A DNA stretch of 64,000 nt from Sphaerulina vaccinii (lineage: Eukaryota; Ascomycota; Dothideomycetes; Mycosphaerellales; Mycosphaerellaceae), in contig JAKUDP010000028.1 of assembly GCA_022570795.1 (NCBI GenBank), positions 248,001 through 312,000 of the forward strand, read 5' to 3'. The notes below the pieces were generated by a model. That model was not told where the DNA came from. It was given only the letters and a program-made list of their open reading frames with translations, and searched no databases. Every line of letters starts with the position of its first letter. The first letter of the stretch is position 1. Shown piece by piece: positions 9,775-20,800 of the stretch. A program made the translations under genes and the position numbers.

Positions 9775-12700
9775 ATGCCTCAAAGCCAACGAGTGACGCG
9801 CTCCGCGACAGCGAGGCGGAACGCCGGCATCGATAGCAGTGCCGCCACTACCATTGCCAATCCCGACTTCAGTACCACCACCAATACCGCTACCTCATCT
9901 AATAGCAACACCCCATCTACTGCTATCGCCCAGCAGCTACCCTCTCCCGCCACTCTCGGTACGCCTTCGACTCGTGCTACTCCTGCACCTCGCAAGCGAA
10001 AGGCCGCTGCCGATCCAACACCGCCAGTCGCCCGCGAGCAACGCAAGACTAAGCGTCCGCGCGGTAGTCACCAACAAGCCACCACTGAGCCGCTGGCTGA
10101 GCCTTCAACTGCACCACCTGCAGCCGAGGCGGCACCAAAGCGAGGAAAGAGGGCGGTAGCCGCCGTTATGTCCAGTACTGGGTCTGCTGCACCATCACGG
10201 TCCAGCCGCCGAGAAAGAGCTGACATGGACAGACCGAACTCTGGTTCATCCGCCGATACATCGCCACAACAAGTTCCGCGAGACTCGTCCCGCCGCAAGT
10301 CGAGTCGCCGCAAGTCCAAAGAAGGTGGGTTGAGCGCTTTGCTGGGCCTTCAACCACCTACTGATGCACGAACAGAGTCCACTCCTACAGGCTCCGCCGC
10401 ACCGAGCAGAAAATCCAGGAAAGGTTCACGCAAAGATCAGGATGTGGTCATGAAGGATGTGGAAGAGAAGGCCGGAGAGCCATCACAGGGTTTAGAGGAC
10501 GATGAACAATCACGGCTAGATGCTGAAGTGGGAGCAGATGGGACAGACGATCCGCCTCCGCCAGGTCGAGGTTTCAGTGCTCAGGATGCGCAGGACCAAC
10601 TCGATGCTCTGGACCGCGGCGAGGATCCTTTTGCTACAGGCTACCTATCCCGATTTGGTGGCCACCACGGACTGTCGAGCAGCTTGAGAGCGTTGAGTGG
10701 CATGGTGTCAAGCACACACGGTCGACTGCGGAACATCTTGGAACAGCTACGCACCAAAGAAGATCCTTCGGTTCAGATAATAGCTTTGCAAGAGCTTTCG
10801 GAACTTCTCCTGATCTCCAATGAGGACAATCTGGCTGGCCACTTTGCACCAGACCAGTATGTCAAGGAGCTCGTCACCCTGATGCAGCCGAATGACTTTA
10901 CTGGCGAGGAGAATCCAGAGATGATTCTGCTAGCCTGCAGATGCATTGCCAACATGATGGAAGCTCTGCCAGCATCAACGGCCAGTGTCGTTTATGGAGG
11001 CGCAGTACCCGTCTTGTGCCAGAAGTTGCTCGAGATCCACTTCATCGATCTTGCAGAGCAAGCTTTGAGCACGCTGGAGAAAATCTCAGTGGAATTTCCA
11101 TCGTCCATCGTCCGCGAGGGTGGGTTGACTGCTTGTTTGACCTACCTTGACTTCTTCCCGACCAGCACGCAGCGAACCGCAGTTGTTACTGCCGCCAACT
11201 GCTGCCGCAACATTCCAGAGGAGTCGTTCCCGACTGTACGCGATGTCATGCCAATCCTGATCAATACACTAGCGAGCAATGATCAACGAGTCGTTGAGCA
11301 AGCCTCTCTGTGTGTCTCGCGAGTCGTCGACAGCTTCAAGTTCCACGACAGCAAGCTGGAAGAGCTAGTCAGTGCCGATCTGCTCAAGGCTATTCTACGC
11401 CTTCTACTACCTGGCTCAACCAATATGATTGGACCAAGCATTCATACTCAATTCTTGCGCGTCTTGTCCACAACTGCACGCGTCAGCTCAAGACTCTCGG
11501 TTGAACTGCTCAAGATGGATGTGGTCGATACCCTGTATCAGATTCTTACTGGCGTATCACCACCGAGTGGCCTGGAAGGTGTTGCTACGAAAATCGACAA
11601 GAACATCATTATGCAGGCCATCATTCGCACCCCTCGCGAGCAGATATTCGAGACGCTCAATGTTATCTGCGAGATCCTGCCAACGGTCTCTCAAGAGAGT
11701 CTGATGTTTCTGGAAGATCTACAAGATGCTGGACACACAGGCCCAGACAACGTCTCCATGTCGACGCGCTCTAAGACGGCGCCGAACGATAAGCGTGTGG
11801 ATCTGCTCAAGACCTGTCCCAGCGAGGTCAAGCGCTTTGCCATCATCCTCTTTCCAACCCTGATGCATGCATATACGAGCACGGTGAACCTCTCAGTGCG
11901 CCAAAAGGTCCTGACCGCACAACTTAAGATGCTTTCCAATCTGGACACTGTCATACTGGAGGAAGCACTCCGTGGCGTCCCATTTGCATCACATCTGGCG
12001 TCCATATTCTCGCAACAAGACAACGCATCTCTTGTGACATTCGCTCTTCAAGCTGCTGAGCTCCTCTTGAAGCGACTGGAGTCGGTCTACCGACCGCAAT
12101 TCTACCGCGAGGGAGTCATAGCAGAGATCGCAAAATTGGCAGAGCGCTCATTGAAGAACAGCGATGCTGATGCGATCACTCACCCGACGGCGGGAGAAGT
12201 CCCTGTGCCAGAGACTGAAGAGCCACGCGACAACGAGCAGGATGAAGAGAACCACGAGGACGGTGATCCCGAACCAATCGAAGTCGACGTCGATAATGAT
12301 GACGAGGATGATCAGGACGACAACGACAACGACGAGGATGAGGACCGTGGCGAACAGCCAGAGCCCAACGATGACGATGATGAAGACGACGAAGAGGCTG
12401 AACGACGGATTGCACGTGAGCTGTCCATGGACTCTATGCCGCCTTCTCGAGCTGCGAGTCGCCTCGTGGACGCACAGGATGTGATCACGCTACGAGCCAA
12501 GCGCTTCGTGGAAGCTCATGGCGAAGGAGGAAACGACGAGATGCGGTTGAAAGCCAGTCAAGTCCTTGATGACATCAAGCTGCTAGCAGAGCAGTTGAAG
12601 TCTCACTACGCTACCTCAGGTGGAGACGATGGTCCTTCTCTCTTCAAGCGACTGGCAAAGTACTTCGATGGTAACGCCCTGGAAAGCATCACAAGCTACG

Positions 12701-15679
12701 AATTGATGACCTCCGGTGTGGTGGAAGTACTATTGAGCATGTTCAACAGCGAGGATGAGCAGGCTGCTGCTACCGCACGTGCCGACTTCCTGGAAGTCTT
12801 CATGGCAGAGAAGGATGCTCAGGCTACGCAAGAAGGGGATGCAGAGGCTCCATCAACGCCATTCGGTGCCTTGGTACATAAGCTGCAAGAGCTATTGAGC
12901 CGAGCCGAGCATTTCGAGGTCGTTACTGTCCACCACAACGCGTTCGAAAGCAACAGGGGCAGTGCGGCATCTATGCTGGCCAAGCAGCTGCGCCTGAAGC
13001 TCGTCGCCGATGAAGATTCTGGTATTCCCCGAGCATATCGAAATATAATGGTCTCCATTCATGCCATCGCCACATTCAAGGCGTTGGACGAATACTTGCA
13101 GCCTCGCATTAGCATTGCAGATCGACCTCGCGGAGCTCGAAGAAGCGATATGTCGAGTGCGATGGCTGCCTACGCTGCAGCAATGGCTGTGAGGGGAGAA
13201 CGAGGTCTTCATCCTCCACCAGCTCTACCGGCCCTGGGCAGCTCCAGCTTGCCAACCAGAAGTGCCGGAAAGAAAGCCCCGAGAAGAGTCAAGACTGAGC
13301 CAGTCTCACAGTCAGAGCCCAACAAGGTCGAGGAAGGCACCTCGAAGCTGCGCAGATCGTCACGGAGACACTCTGCGCAGACACCAACGACACCTGCTCC
13401 TCCAGCAGAAGCTCCTGTCCCACCTCCAGAGCAGAACTCTCAAGAAGGCCTTGAATGTGCCGACGAGGCGCACATCTCTGATGACGACGATGATGACGAA
13501 GAGTTGGAAGCTGAACTGGATGCTCTTGTCGATGATCTTGAGGAAGGTGCGCTCGAGCGTGATGAGCCAGATCCTTCTGCAGTCAGTCTTGAAGTGGCCA
13601 ATTCTGGGAAAGTGACGGCTCGTACAGATGACGGTGCCAGAGTATCCACGCCATTTCAGGGCGCACCTACACCTACCGGCTTTGATCGCATGTCCGCAGC
13701 TGCTAGATTGGCAGCTGCTCGCGAATTGCTGTCTGACCCATCAGGATCGACGCGCGCTGCTCTGGACTACACACGCGCCCCAGCAGCACCACGCCAGGAC
13801 TGGCACATTGTCTTCAGCGTCAACGGTCAGCCAATTGCCAGCGACACAACCATCTACAGAGCCTGCCACTTCAACCACACCCAAGGGGAAGATGTGTCTA
13901 GCCGCAACATCTGGTCTGCTATGCATACTATATCTTTCAAGAAAGTGCCAGGACCAGCACCAAAGGATCGTGACGCAGAGACTCCTCCACCAGTGGCTGA
14001 CGATGAACCGTCTACCAACGGTCTCCCTCCTTCTCTCAATGAGCACCCCGTGACTGCAGAAATCCTGCGCTTGATGAGCATACTCCACGAACTCAACGCT
14101 CACATCGACGATGTCTTGCCTGAGAGCAAAGGAACGTTCAAGGTTACTGCACAGCCTGTGTCTTTATTCGTCAACGCGAAATTGACTGCAAAGCTCAATC
14201 GTCAACTGGAAGAACCTCTGATTGTGGCCAGCCAGTGTTTACCCAGCTGGAGTGAAGACCTTGCGCGTCTATATCCGTTCCTGTTCCCGTTCGAGACTCG
14301 CCACTTGTTTGTGCAGTCGACTTCGTTCGGGTACAGCAGGCTCATGTCGCGCTGGCAAACAGGTCAGGAGAACGAGTCCAGACGACACCGCGATGAGCGT
14401 CCTTTCTTGGGCAGAAGCCAGCGTCAAAAGGTTCGCATTAGTAGGAGCCGTATCCTGGAGTCCGCGATCAAGGTGATGGAACTCTACGGAAGCTCATCTA
14501 GCATATTGGAAGTCGAGTACTTCGAGGAAGTCGGCACTGGCCTAGGACCTACCCTTGAGTTCTACTCCACAGTGTCCAAGGAGTTCTCCAAGAAGAAGAC
14601 CAAATTGTGGCGCGAGAACGAGTCAGCTGAAGGTGACGAGTTCGCTTTTGGCAAGCGTGGTTTGTTCCCTGCACCGATGAATGAGGAGACGGCCCGCAAC
14701 GAGAACGGCCAGCGCGTGCTGCATCTCTTCAAGATGCTTGGCAAGTTTGTGGCGCGCTCCATGCTCGACTCACGCATTATCGATGTGTCCTTCAACCCGA
14801 CCTTCTTCCGCATTGGCGATGCTTCTAACACCGTTACGCCATCTCTCGGAGCTGTCGCAGCTGTTGACGCAGATCTTGCCAACTCCCTGAAGATGCTGCG
14901 CAAGTATGTCACTGCAAAACAGCGCATCGACGAGAATACGAACCTCACGCCAGTGCAGAAGGCGCAGAAAGCCGAGCATATCCTTGTTAACGACGCAAAG
15001 ATCGAAGACTTGGCGCTCGACTTCACTCTACCTGGTCATTCGAGCATCGAACTGCTACCAAATGGCGCCACTATCAATGTGACGATCGAAAACATCGCGG
15101 ACTACATCAAGAAGGTCATCGACTTCACGCTTGGGGCCGGCGTTCAGAGACAGGTCGACGCTTTCAGAGCTGGCTTCTCTCAGGTCTTCCCATACTCAGC
15201 ATTGAAGGCTTTCACACCAGACGAGCTGGTCATGCTCTTCGGACGTGTTGAGGAGGACTGGTCATTGGAGACGTTGATGGACTCCATCAAGGCCGATCAC
15301 GGTTTCAACCTGGATAGCAAGAGCGTCCGCAACTTGCTGCAAGTCATGTCTGAGTTTCCACCTACATCGAAGCGCGACTTCTTGCAGTTCGTTACGGGCA
15401 GTCCGAAACTGCCAATCGGAGGTAGGTCTAATTCCTCATACTTTATTTTCGTTGAAGACATGATTGCTAACATATCGAACAGGTTTCAAATCGCTCACGC
15501 CCATGTTCACCGTCGTGTGCAAGCCAGCAGAACCACCTCACGGTTCCGATGATTTCCTGCCCAGCGTCATGACTTGCGTCAATTACCTCAAGATGCCAGA
15601 TTACAGTTCGCTTGAAGTGCTCCAGAAGAGACTCAACACAGCAATCAGAGAAGGACAAGGAGCCTTCCACCTTTCATAG
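9775..15679 (+). CDS. ufd4: HECT-type E3 ubiquitin ligase, Ufd4/TRIP12 family
   Basis: Transfers ubiquitin to substrates of the ubiquitin-fusion-degradation and N-degron pathways. Exons 9775-15421 and 15483-15679 give 1947 aa; the single 61-nt intron is GTAGGT..AACAG. Layout: basic, S/T-rich disordered N-terminus (to about 310); armadillo-type helical repeats from about 315 (SGMVSSTHGRLRNILEQL) to about 650; a D/E-rich tract at about 839-876; a second helical block; a DDDDDDEELEAEL tract near 1240; and the C-terminal HECT domain (EVEYFEEVGTGLGPTLEFY; NPTFFRIG). The catalytic Cys is residue 1914 in SVMTCVNYLKMPDYS, 34 residues from the end, and the tail GAFHLS matches the family. The intron falls inside the HECT C-lobe, before the catalytic Cys. 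Confidence 0.95.
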
Positions 15680-15979
15680 ACGACCCCTACATCATGGCGT
15701 CAAGGCAAGCATCAGGCTAGACGCTCGCTCAGTTCAGCATAGGTATGAAAACGAAGACGCTGAAGGCAATGCGTCGCATGTATTTACGGATAGCTTATCA
15801 GGACAGTTCCTGAACTCATGAGAAGAATGAGAACACGACCATTGGGAAAATAATTGTTCACTCTGTTTGGTCTCACTACTTCTGTTCTCCTGCTCGACCT
15901 GATCTGGAGAGCTAAGACTGTCCACTCCACTCAGAAACGTCAGAAGTAAGGTATTGCCTCACTGTGGCTTGACTTGTGT
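15680..15979. other. Convergent intergenic region
   Basis: 3' flanks of UFD4 (plus) and the transhydrogenase gene (minus). Nothing else seen. Confidence 0.55.
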
Positions 15980-17455
15980 CTAATACTCCATTGCATCCTC
16001 GAATAAGCCACGCAGCTGCTCTCTTTCCGCTGACTGATCCGTCATCTCCAGGTTCGGTGCCAACATCAGTACACGCGCCTGCGGCATAGTGCCTTCGACA
16101 AGAGTATCAATGTGCTCGGGCTTGAAACCCATGTGCTTCAGTCCACGAGGCTGGTCGCCCAAATTTACCAAGAATTGAGCCAATGCCTCCGACAGCACCT
16201 CGCCAGCACTTTCCTTCTTCACATTCGAGATATCCACGCCAAAGCACTCAGCAGCTGCCAAGTGACGCTCTGGGTTTGAGGCTCCTGTGAACTTGAAAAC
16301 TGCAGGTGCGCTGACTGCTACAGAAACACCGTGAGGGATGATGGGTGTTTGTACTTGATATCCTGCGTGCTGGTAACCTGGATTCTGGCTAGAGATTGGG
16401 TAGGACATGCCGTGACATAAGTGAACACCTGCATTTCCGAAACCTACACCAGCGAGGGTCGCAGCGAGCAACATCTTCGATTGTGCTTCCCAGTCATCCG
16501 GATCCTTGACAGCTCGTGGAAGGTATTTGACAGTGTCTCGAAGAGCTTGGAGAGAGAAGATGTCACTGATAGGGTTGGCACCTTGGTATGCAGGTCTGTT
16601 AATGGGGTTTGTAGGTCTGGGGATTCGTTCGTGGTATGGAATTGCTGTCCAGGATTCGAGACTGTGGCACAGAACGTCGAGACCGGAAGCTGCGTGCACG
16701 GCTGATGGCATGGTTCTGGTGTTGTAGGGATCACATATTCCTAGTGTTGGCTTGAGGTTGCGATGTGCGATACCAGTCTTTGCCTTCTTGGAGACGAGGT
16801 CGAAGATTGCGGTTCCTGTGGTCTCCGAACCGGTTCCTGCTGTGGTCGGGACGGCGATCAGAGGCTTCAGCTTCGAAGTGATGGGCAGTCCTTTGCCCAG
16901 AGGAGCATTGACAAAATCGAGGAATTCAGCATCTGGGAAAGTGGTATACAGGTTCATGAGCTTAGCAGTGTCCATGACACTGCCACCTCCCACAGCGAGG
17001 AATGCATCGGGTTGGTATGGCTTGCAGTGGTCAATCGCCTCTCGAATCGAATAGTCCTTTGGTTCGACCTTGACTTTATCGTAGATTTCGTACGCAATTC
17101 CTTCACGCTCAAGACCTTCAACGACTTGCTTCATGGCATCCAATTTGAGTACAGTAGAGTCTGTCACCACCATGACTTTCTTGGCACCCAAGTTCGTGAA
17201 GTCCATGCCAACTTCCTTCGTGACTCCTGGACCGAATCTGATGCTAGAGGCAGCCATTTCGAAGGCATATTCTTTCTGCTGGGAGTGGTCCACTGGTGTA
17301 GCAAGACTTCGCACGCGTCCAGCATATGGATTATGGCCATGATGATGATGTCCTGGGTTCGAGTGGGCGGGACATGTGCATGTGCCAGAATTGACTGCTC
17401 TGAGAAGGTTCACAGCACTTTGCGCTCGCGTAGGAGCAACTCTGAGGATAGCCAT
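15980..17455 (-). CDS. Hydroxyacid-oxoacid transhydrogenase, mitochondrial (ADHFE1 type)
   Basis: Iron-dependent alcohol dehydrogenase family, intronless, 491 aa. ADHFE1 enzymes couple oxidation of 4-hydroxybutyrate to reduction of 2-oxoglutarate. The Arg/Ala-rich start MAILRVAPTRAQSAVNLLRA looks like a mitochondrial presequence. Family motifs: FGPGVTKEVG, VVTDSTV, AVGGGSVMDTAKLMNLY (nucleotide site), AVPTTAGTGSETT, and the metal-binding His region LCHSLESWTA and GVHLCHGMSYPIS. An odd feature is the segment CTCPAHSNPGHHHHGHN at about residues 27-43, between presequence and enzyme, which could bind metal. The gene is convergent with UFD4. Confidence 0.93.
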   Translation of the reverse strand: MAILRVAPTRAQSAVNLLRAVNSGTCTCPAHSNPGHHHHGHNPYAGRVRSLATPVDHSQQKEYAFEMAASSIRFGPGVTKEVGMDFTNLGAKKVMVVTDSTVLKLDAMKQVVEGLEREGIAYEIYDKVKVEPKDYSIREAIDHCKPYQPDAFLAVGGGSVMDTAKLMNLYTTFPDAEFLDFVNAPLGKGLPITSKLKPLIAVPTTAGTGSETTGTAIFDLVSKKAKTGIAHRNLKPTLGICDPYNTRTMPSAVHAASGLDVLCHSLESWTAIPYHERIPRPTNPINRPAYQGANPISDIFSLQALRDTVKYLPRAVKDPDDWEAQSKMLLAATLAGVGFGNAGVHLCHGMSYPISSQNPGYQHAGYQVQTPIIPHGVSVAVSAPAVFKFTGASNPERHLAAAECFGVDISNVKKESAGEVLSEALAQFLVNLGDQPRGLKHMGFKPEHIDTLVEGTMPQARVLMLAPNLEMTDQSAEREQLRGLFEDAMEY

Positions 17456-18067
17456 GGCTGAATTTCAACTTCACGAGATCGTGGTGAGCGTGAAGTGGAA
17501 GACGACATCGCAGACATGTACAGTATCCACTCCACAATGCCTGGCCGAGGGGCGCGTCTGGGCTGCTCCGCAATCGAGATCCTCGGGATCTGATATGATC
17601 GTCACCCGGGCCGTGTGACCGTGTTCCACTGTCAGCAGTTAAACGTTCAACTTTCGTTCTTCTCTATGAAAGAACATGTCTCGAATGCTTCATTGACATG
17701 TCTGGACACGCAATATGCTGGGTCCTAGCTCATACACGGAGACTATCCAGCACAATGTTTCTGTCGCCAGAGAAAGAGACGGATCCATAGTCTTTGGGCC
17801 GGTCAGTCTGCACAGGTACTGGACTACTGTGTCTCGTCCGACTCTTCGTGCCATTCTCAACGAGACCTCGACTTCCAGACGACCAACTCAATGTTGGGCA
17901 CAATCATTAGCAATCGCATGAATCTGACGAGGCCACTAGGCTATGAGTATGAGGAACAAACAACCTGTGGCAACCAAGAACCTCATCTTATGGATATTCA
18001 CCTGTGACCCTCACTCACACCGCTCAACAATCGCGTCCGTCGTTGGGACATATTTTTGAGGAGAAGG
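17456..18067. other. Intergenic, transhydrogenase promoter
   Basis: Upstream region of the transhydrogenase gene and 3' flank of the small secreted-protein gene. No gene supported on either strand. Confidence 0.55.
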
Positions 18068-18256
18068 TTAGTTTTTCAGATCCTCTTCCAAAGTTCGTCG
18101 ATACAATAGATACATTCTACAGCCAGGCCAAGTGTTGCCACGTGAGCAATGAGGAGGCTCGCCGTCATCGACTCGAATGTCGTTGTTAGTATAGATGGTC
18201 GGGAGAGCTGCAGCTACCGTTGCGAGAGCAGCGAGGAGAGTGGTGACGAACTTCAT
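18068..18256 (-). CDS. Small secreted protein candidate (62 aa)
   Basis: The product begins MKFVTTLLAALATVAAALP, a clear signal peptide with a likely cut near residue 17-18. The mature part of about 44 residues contains only two Cys (PHCSRG and PGCRMYLL), which could form one disulphide, and ends TLEEDLKN. A TATA-like element lies upstream on the same strand (tatata at about 18333-18338). No family is recognised. Short secreted proteins of this kind include candidate effectors and cell-wall peptides, but nothing here proves either. It could also be the first exon of a longer gene. Confidence 0.5.
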   Translation of the reverse strand: MKFVTTLLAALATVAAALPTIYTNNDIRVDDGEPPHCSRGNTWPGCRMYLLYRRTLEEDLKN

Positions 18257-18702
18257 AATTCTGAACAGTTGAAGGTCGGTCGTTGTGTTAGATCACTACA
18301 GGTAAAGGTACAGCATAATAAGCTTTAGAGTATATACTGCATGTATTCATGTGCAAGTGAGCACACCTTGTCGATAAGCTTCCCACTATCTCAGCCACAC
18401 CTCCATCTACCACACATCACGACATCGCCCATGCCCACTTCTACTGTCCTTGACCTGTACATCATGATGGATATCATTCGCTAGAGATACATAAGCTGAT
18501 CGAAAGCTTTACGAACACACCACGAGGGAGTCTGTCCGGAACAGCTCCTTCCCACTTCCGAAGAACGCAAGAACACGCGACCAGTACATAAGGTAGTCGC
18601 GAAGACTGGTTCAGGAGAAGACATTATCGACGCGCAACGGCCGGCACCGTTGCTATCTACAGTCCAGTCCAGGCCATCACGGCAGAGAAAAGCGTTCGCA
18701 GT
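18257..18702. other. Divergent intergenic region
   Basis: Shared upstream region of the small secreted-protein gene (minus) and the DUF202 gene (plus). A TATA-like run is at 18333-18338. No gene supported. Confidence 0.5.
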
Positions 18703-19475
18703 ATGGCTGCATCTGTGCCAGCAGAGGATGAAGCCAGCCGTCCGGAATCATCGCAAAGATGGCCTTCGACGGGAGAGTCCTCAGCAGACGAACATACAGC
18801 AATAATTAGAAATGGAAACGACAATGACAGCCAATATGGAGCTATCAGCAGGAGCTTGGAGGAGAGAGATACAACCAGGCAGAGAAAGAGCGGTTCCATT
18901 CAGGGAAATGGAAATGGAAATAATGGTTCGGCAGGTACAGCACAATTACAAGAACCAGAAGTGGACGAGGAACACGTTAGCTGGTGGAGGACGTTTGTTG
19001 ATAAGTTTGGTAGTGTGGAACTGGATAATAAGGGCAGTGTCGCCAGAGATCATCTTGCTCTGGAACGCACTTTTCTGGCTTGGTTGAGGACGAGTTTGTC
19101 TTTTGCTAGTATTGGTATTGCTGTTACGCAGCTCTTTCGTTTGAATACTTCCATACAGTCTGAGACGGGAGGGCAATCGGCGCATACTACGGCGAAATTG
19201 AGGAGTATAGGAAAGCCGCTTGGTGCTACGTTTCTGGGAATATGTGAGTCGCGAGACGAGAGAGGTTCGCGCGCGATGAGCTGATGACTTGTGTAGCTAT
19301 CCTGATCTTACTGCTCGGATTCCATCGATACTTCGAAAGTCAACACTACGTGATACGAGGGAAATTTCCTGCTTCACGAGGGTCTATCCTTATCGTGACT
19401 GGCGTAGCGACGGCTCTCATTGTTGCTAGCTTGGTCGTCGTTGTGGCTGTTGCTCCGGCCGCTTTCGAGAGATGA
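18703..19475 (+). CDS. DUF202 domain membrane protein
   Basis: Exons 18703-19243 and 19297-19475 give 239 aa; intron GTGAGT..TGTAG. The first 110 residues are polar and probably cytosolic. The DUF202 core follows: SVARDHLALERTFLAWLRTS, then three membrane helices (FASIGIAVTQLF; LGATFLGISILILLLGF; ILIVTGVATALIVASLVVVV). The same fold is found in Vtc1 and in the C-terminus of other VTC polyphosphate-polymerase subunits, where the conserved Arg line the membrane part. This protein is not Vtc1 itself: it has a long N-terminus and lacks SPX. Fungal relatives are mostly uncharacterised. Its stop codon overlaps the start of the next ORF (ATGA). Confidence 0.88.
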
Positions 19476-19975
19476 ACATGCTCACATCCAGCTTGTTGTC
19501 GGCATCGCCAGTATCGCCAATCTCGATCATATCTTCCACTGGATCGAGCCCGACCTCGCCGATATCAGCTCAAACTCCTGCGACTTCCTTCGCCAACTCT
19601 GAACTTACGCCAGCTCCTTCCTTCGCCCTCTCTGAAACCTTAGGAAACAAGACACCAATGGAGCGACTGAGTGATATTTCAGCAGTCCTCCGCGTCCATG
19701 AGCAAGGTGCTGCTGATCTGCACCTGAGATTGACGGCATTAACTGCGAGAATCGCAAGGCTTCGCAGGAAGCTGAACGGGGTTGACGGAGTTGAAGTGGC
19801 TCCACTGTCAATACGCAAGCGTCTGCCTCGACCTAATGTGCTCTATCATCCCGGGTTCGGTACTCCCGCTGCAGAGAGCAGATGCAGGAAATTGAGCCAA
19901 AAGCTGGACATGCCGAGACTGAAGACTGACGAAGCTTCGCTGTCGTGTCGAGCACAGTGGAGGATGATGCAATGA
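19472..19975 (+). CDS. Candidate overlapping ORF, 167 aa, S/P-rich with coiled coil
   Basis: An ATG overlaps the DUF202 stop codon as ATGA, and a second in-frame ATG follows at 19478. The product has an S/T/P-rich first 60 residues (SPVSPISIISSTGSSPTSP), then an amphipathic stretch (MERLSDISAVLRVHEQ, LHLRLTALTARIARLRRKL) with a likely coiled coil at about 62-105, then a basic tail. The composition looks protein-like rather than random. It could be an independently transcribed gene, a downstream cistron, an intron-spliced extension, or a chance open frame in the DUF202 3' UTR. No family recognised. Confidence 0.4.
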   Translation: MNMLTSSLLSASPVSPISIISSTGSSPTSPISAQTPATSFANSELTPAPSFALSETLGNKTPMERLSDISAVLRVHEQGAADLHLRLTALTARIARLRRKLNGVDGVEVAPLSIRKRLPRPNVLYHPGFGTPAAESRCRKLSQKLDMPRLKTDEASLSCRAQWRMMQ

Positions 19976-20800
19976 ATCACGGGCGCTTGAAGATACAAGG
20001 ATTGGGAACAAGCCGAGCAGGGACATACTTGTGCTAGCATGAGAACGAACGCCCAGAGTCTGAGCTTGGGAAGAGACAGAAAGGAGAGGGACCACAGCTA
20101 TACTCGAATGGACGACGGTGGCGCAGACAAGCACACTTCAGATCTCGAGACACGACCCTCGCAAGGCCGTTGACCTTCCGAATTGTGAGATTGGAGTATA
20201 TCTTCTGCCGGCACTGAAGCTGCCCTTGCTACTATTCGACAATCCATATCTATGTGCAGTGAACGCAAGACAGCTTCACTGGCAGAACATATTACCCAAT
20301 TGCACTGAGCAGCATGGCCGACTTTGGATTCATGCAAAGGCTGCCAATAGGAGCAAAAGAATTCGGTCGCCCTGGCTAGGTGAATTTACAACTCCCAGCG
20401 GCACCTGAGGACCTGGATTCAAACCTCGAGTTTGCTTAGCACTATCATTCTTAGAGGCACTTGTTACTCCAGCGACTTATTAACTAGACCACCTAACCGA
20501 AGACGACCGTGGTAACCTCGACTACATGAGCGTATATGGCTGCTGATCAAGAGGTGAATGGTGGCAGAGTGAATGAGGGTGACTTGAACGAAGCTGGCCT
20601 CCCCGCACGATTAAAGTGTGCCGGGTCTGGATCGTGCGACACAGCAGACCAAGAGGCGTTCTCAGCATTGAAGGAGCATACTGCTGCCAACGACCATCAG
20701 ACGGGATCTCACTAGTCAAATTGCCGGACACGAAGGAAGGAGTAGACGATGTGAACAGCACGAGAGCAATCAGGGGGCTCGTGAACTTGTCATATTCCAT
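19976..20800. other. Intergenic, with a tRNA-like relic
   Basis: Between the 167-aa ORF and the 3' end of KTI12. Apart from the tRNA-like stretch at 20408-20500, nothing is supported. Confidence 0.5.
20408..20500 (-). other. tRNA-like / SINE-like relic
   Basis: Read on the minus strand, TGGTCTAGTTAATAAG (20476-20491) resembles an internal RNA polymerase III A box and GGTTTGAATCC (20415-20425) matches the B box, 50 bases further on. The T-arm stem does not pair well and I find no acceptor stem, so this is not a functional tRNA. It may be a decayed tRNA or a tRNA-derived SINE head. Confidence 0.3.

Noticed and set aside
16763..17461. Open plus-strand frame of 232 codons
   Set aside because: Antisense to the transhydrogenase gene, which has clear family motifs; composition is shadow-like.
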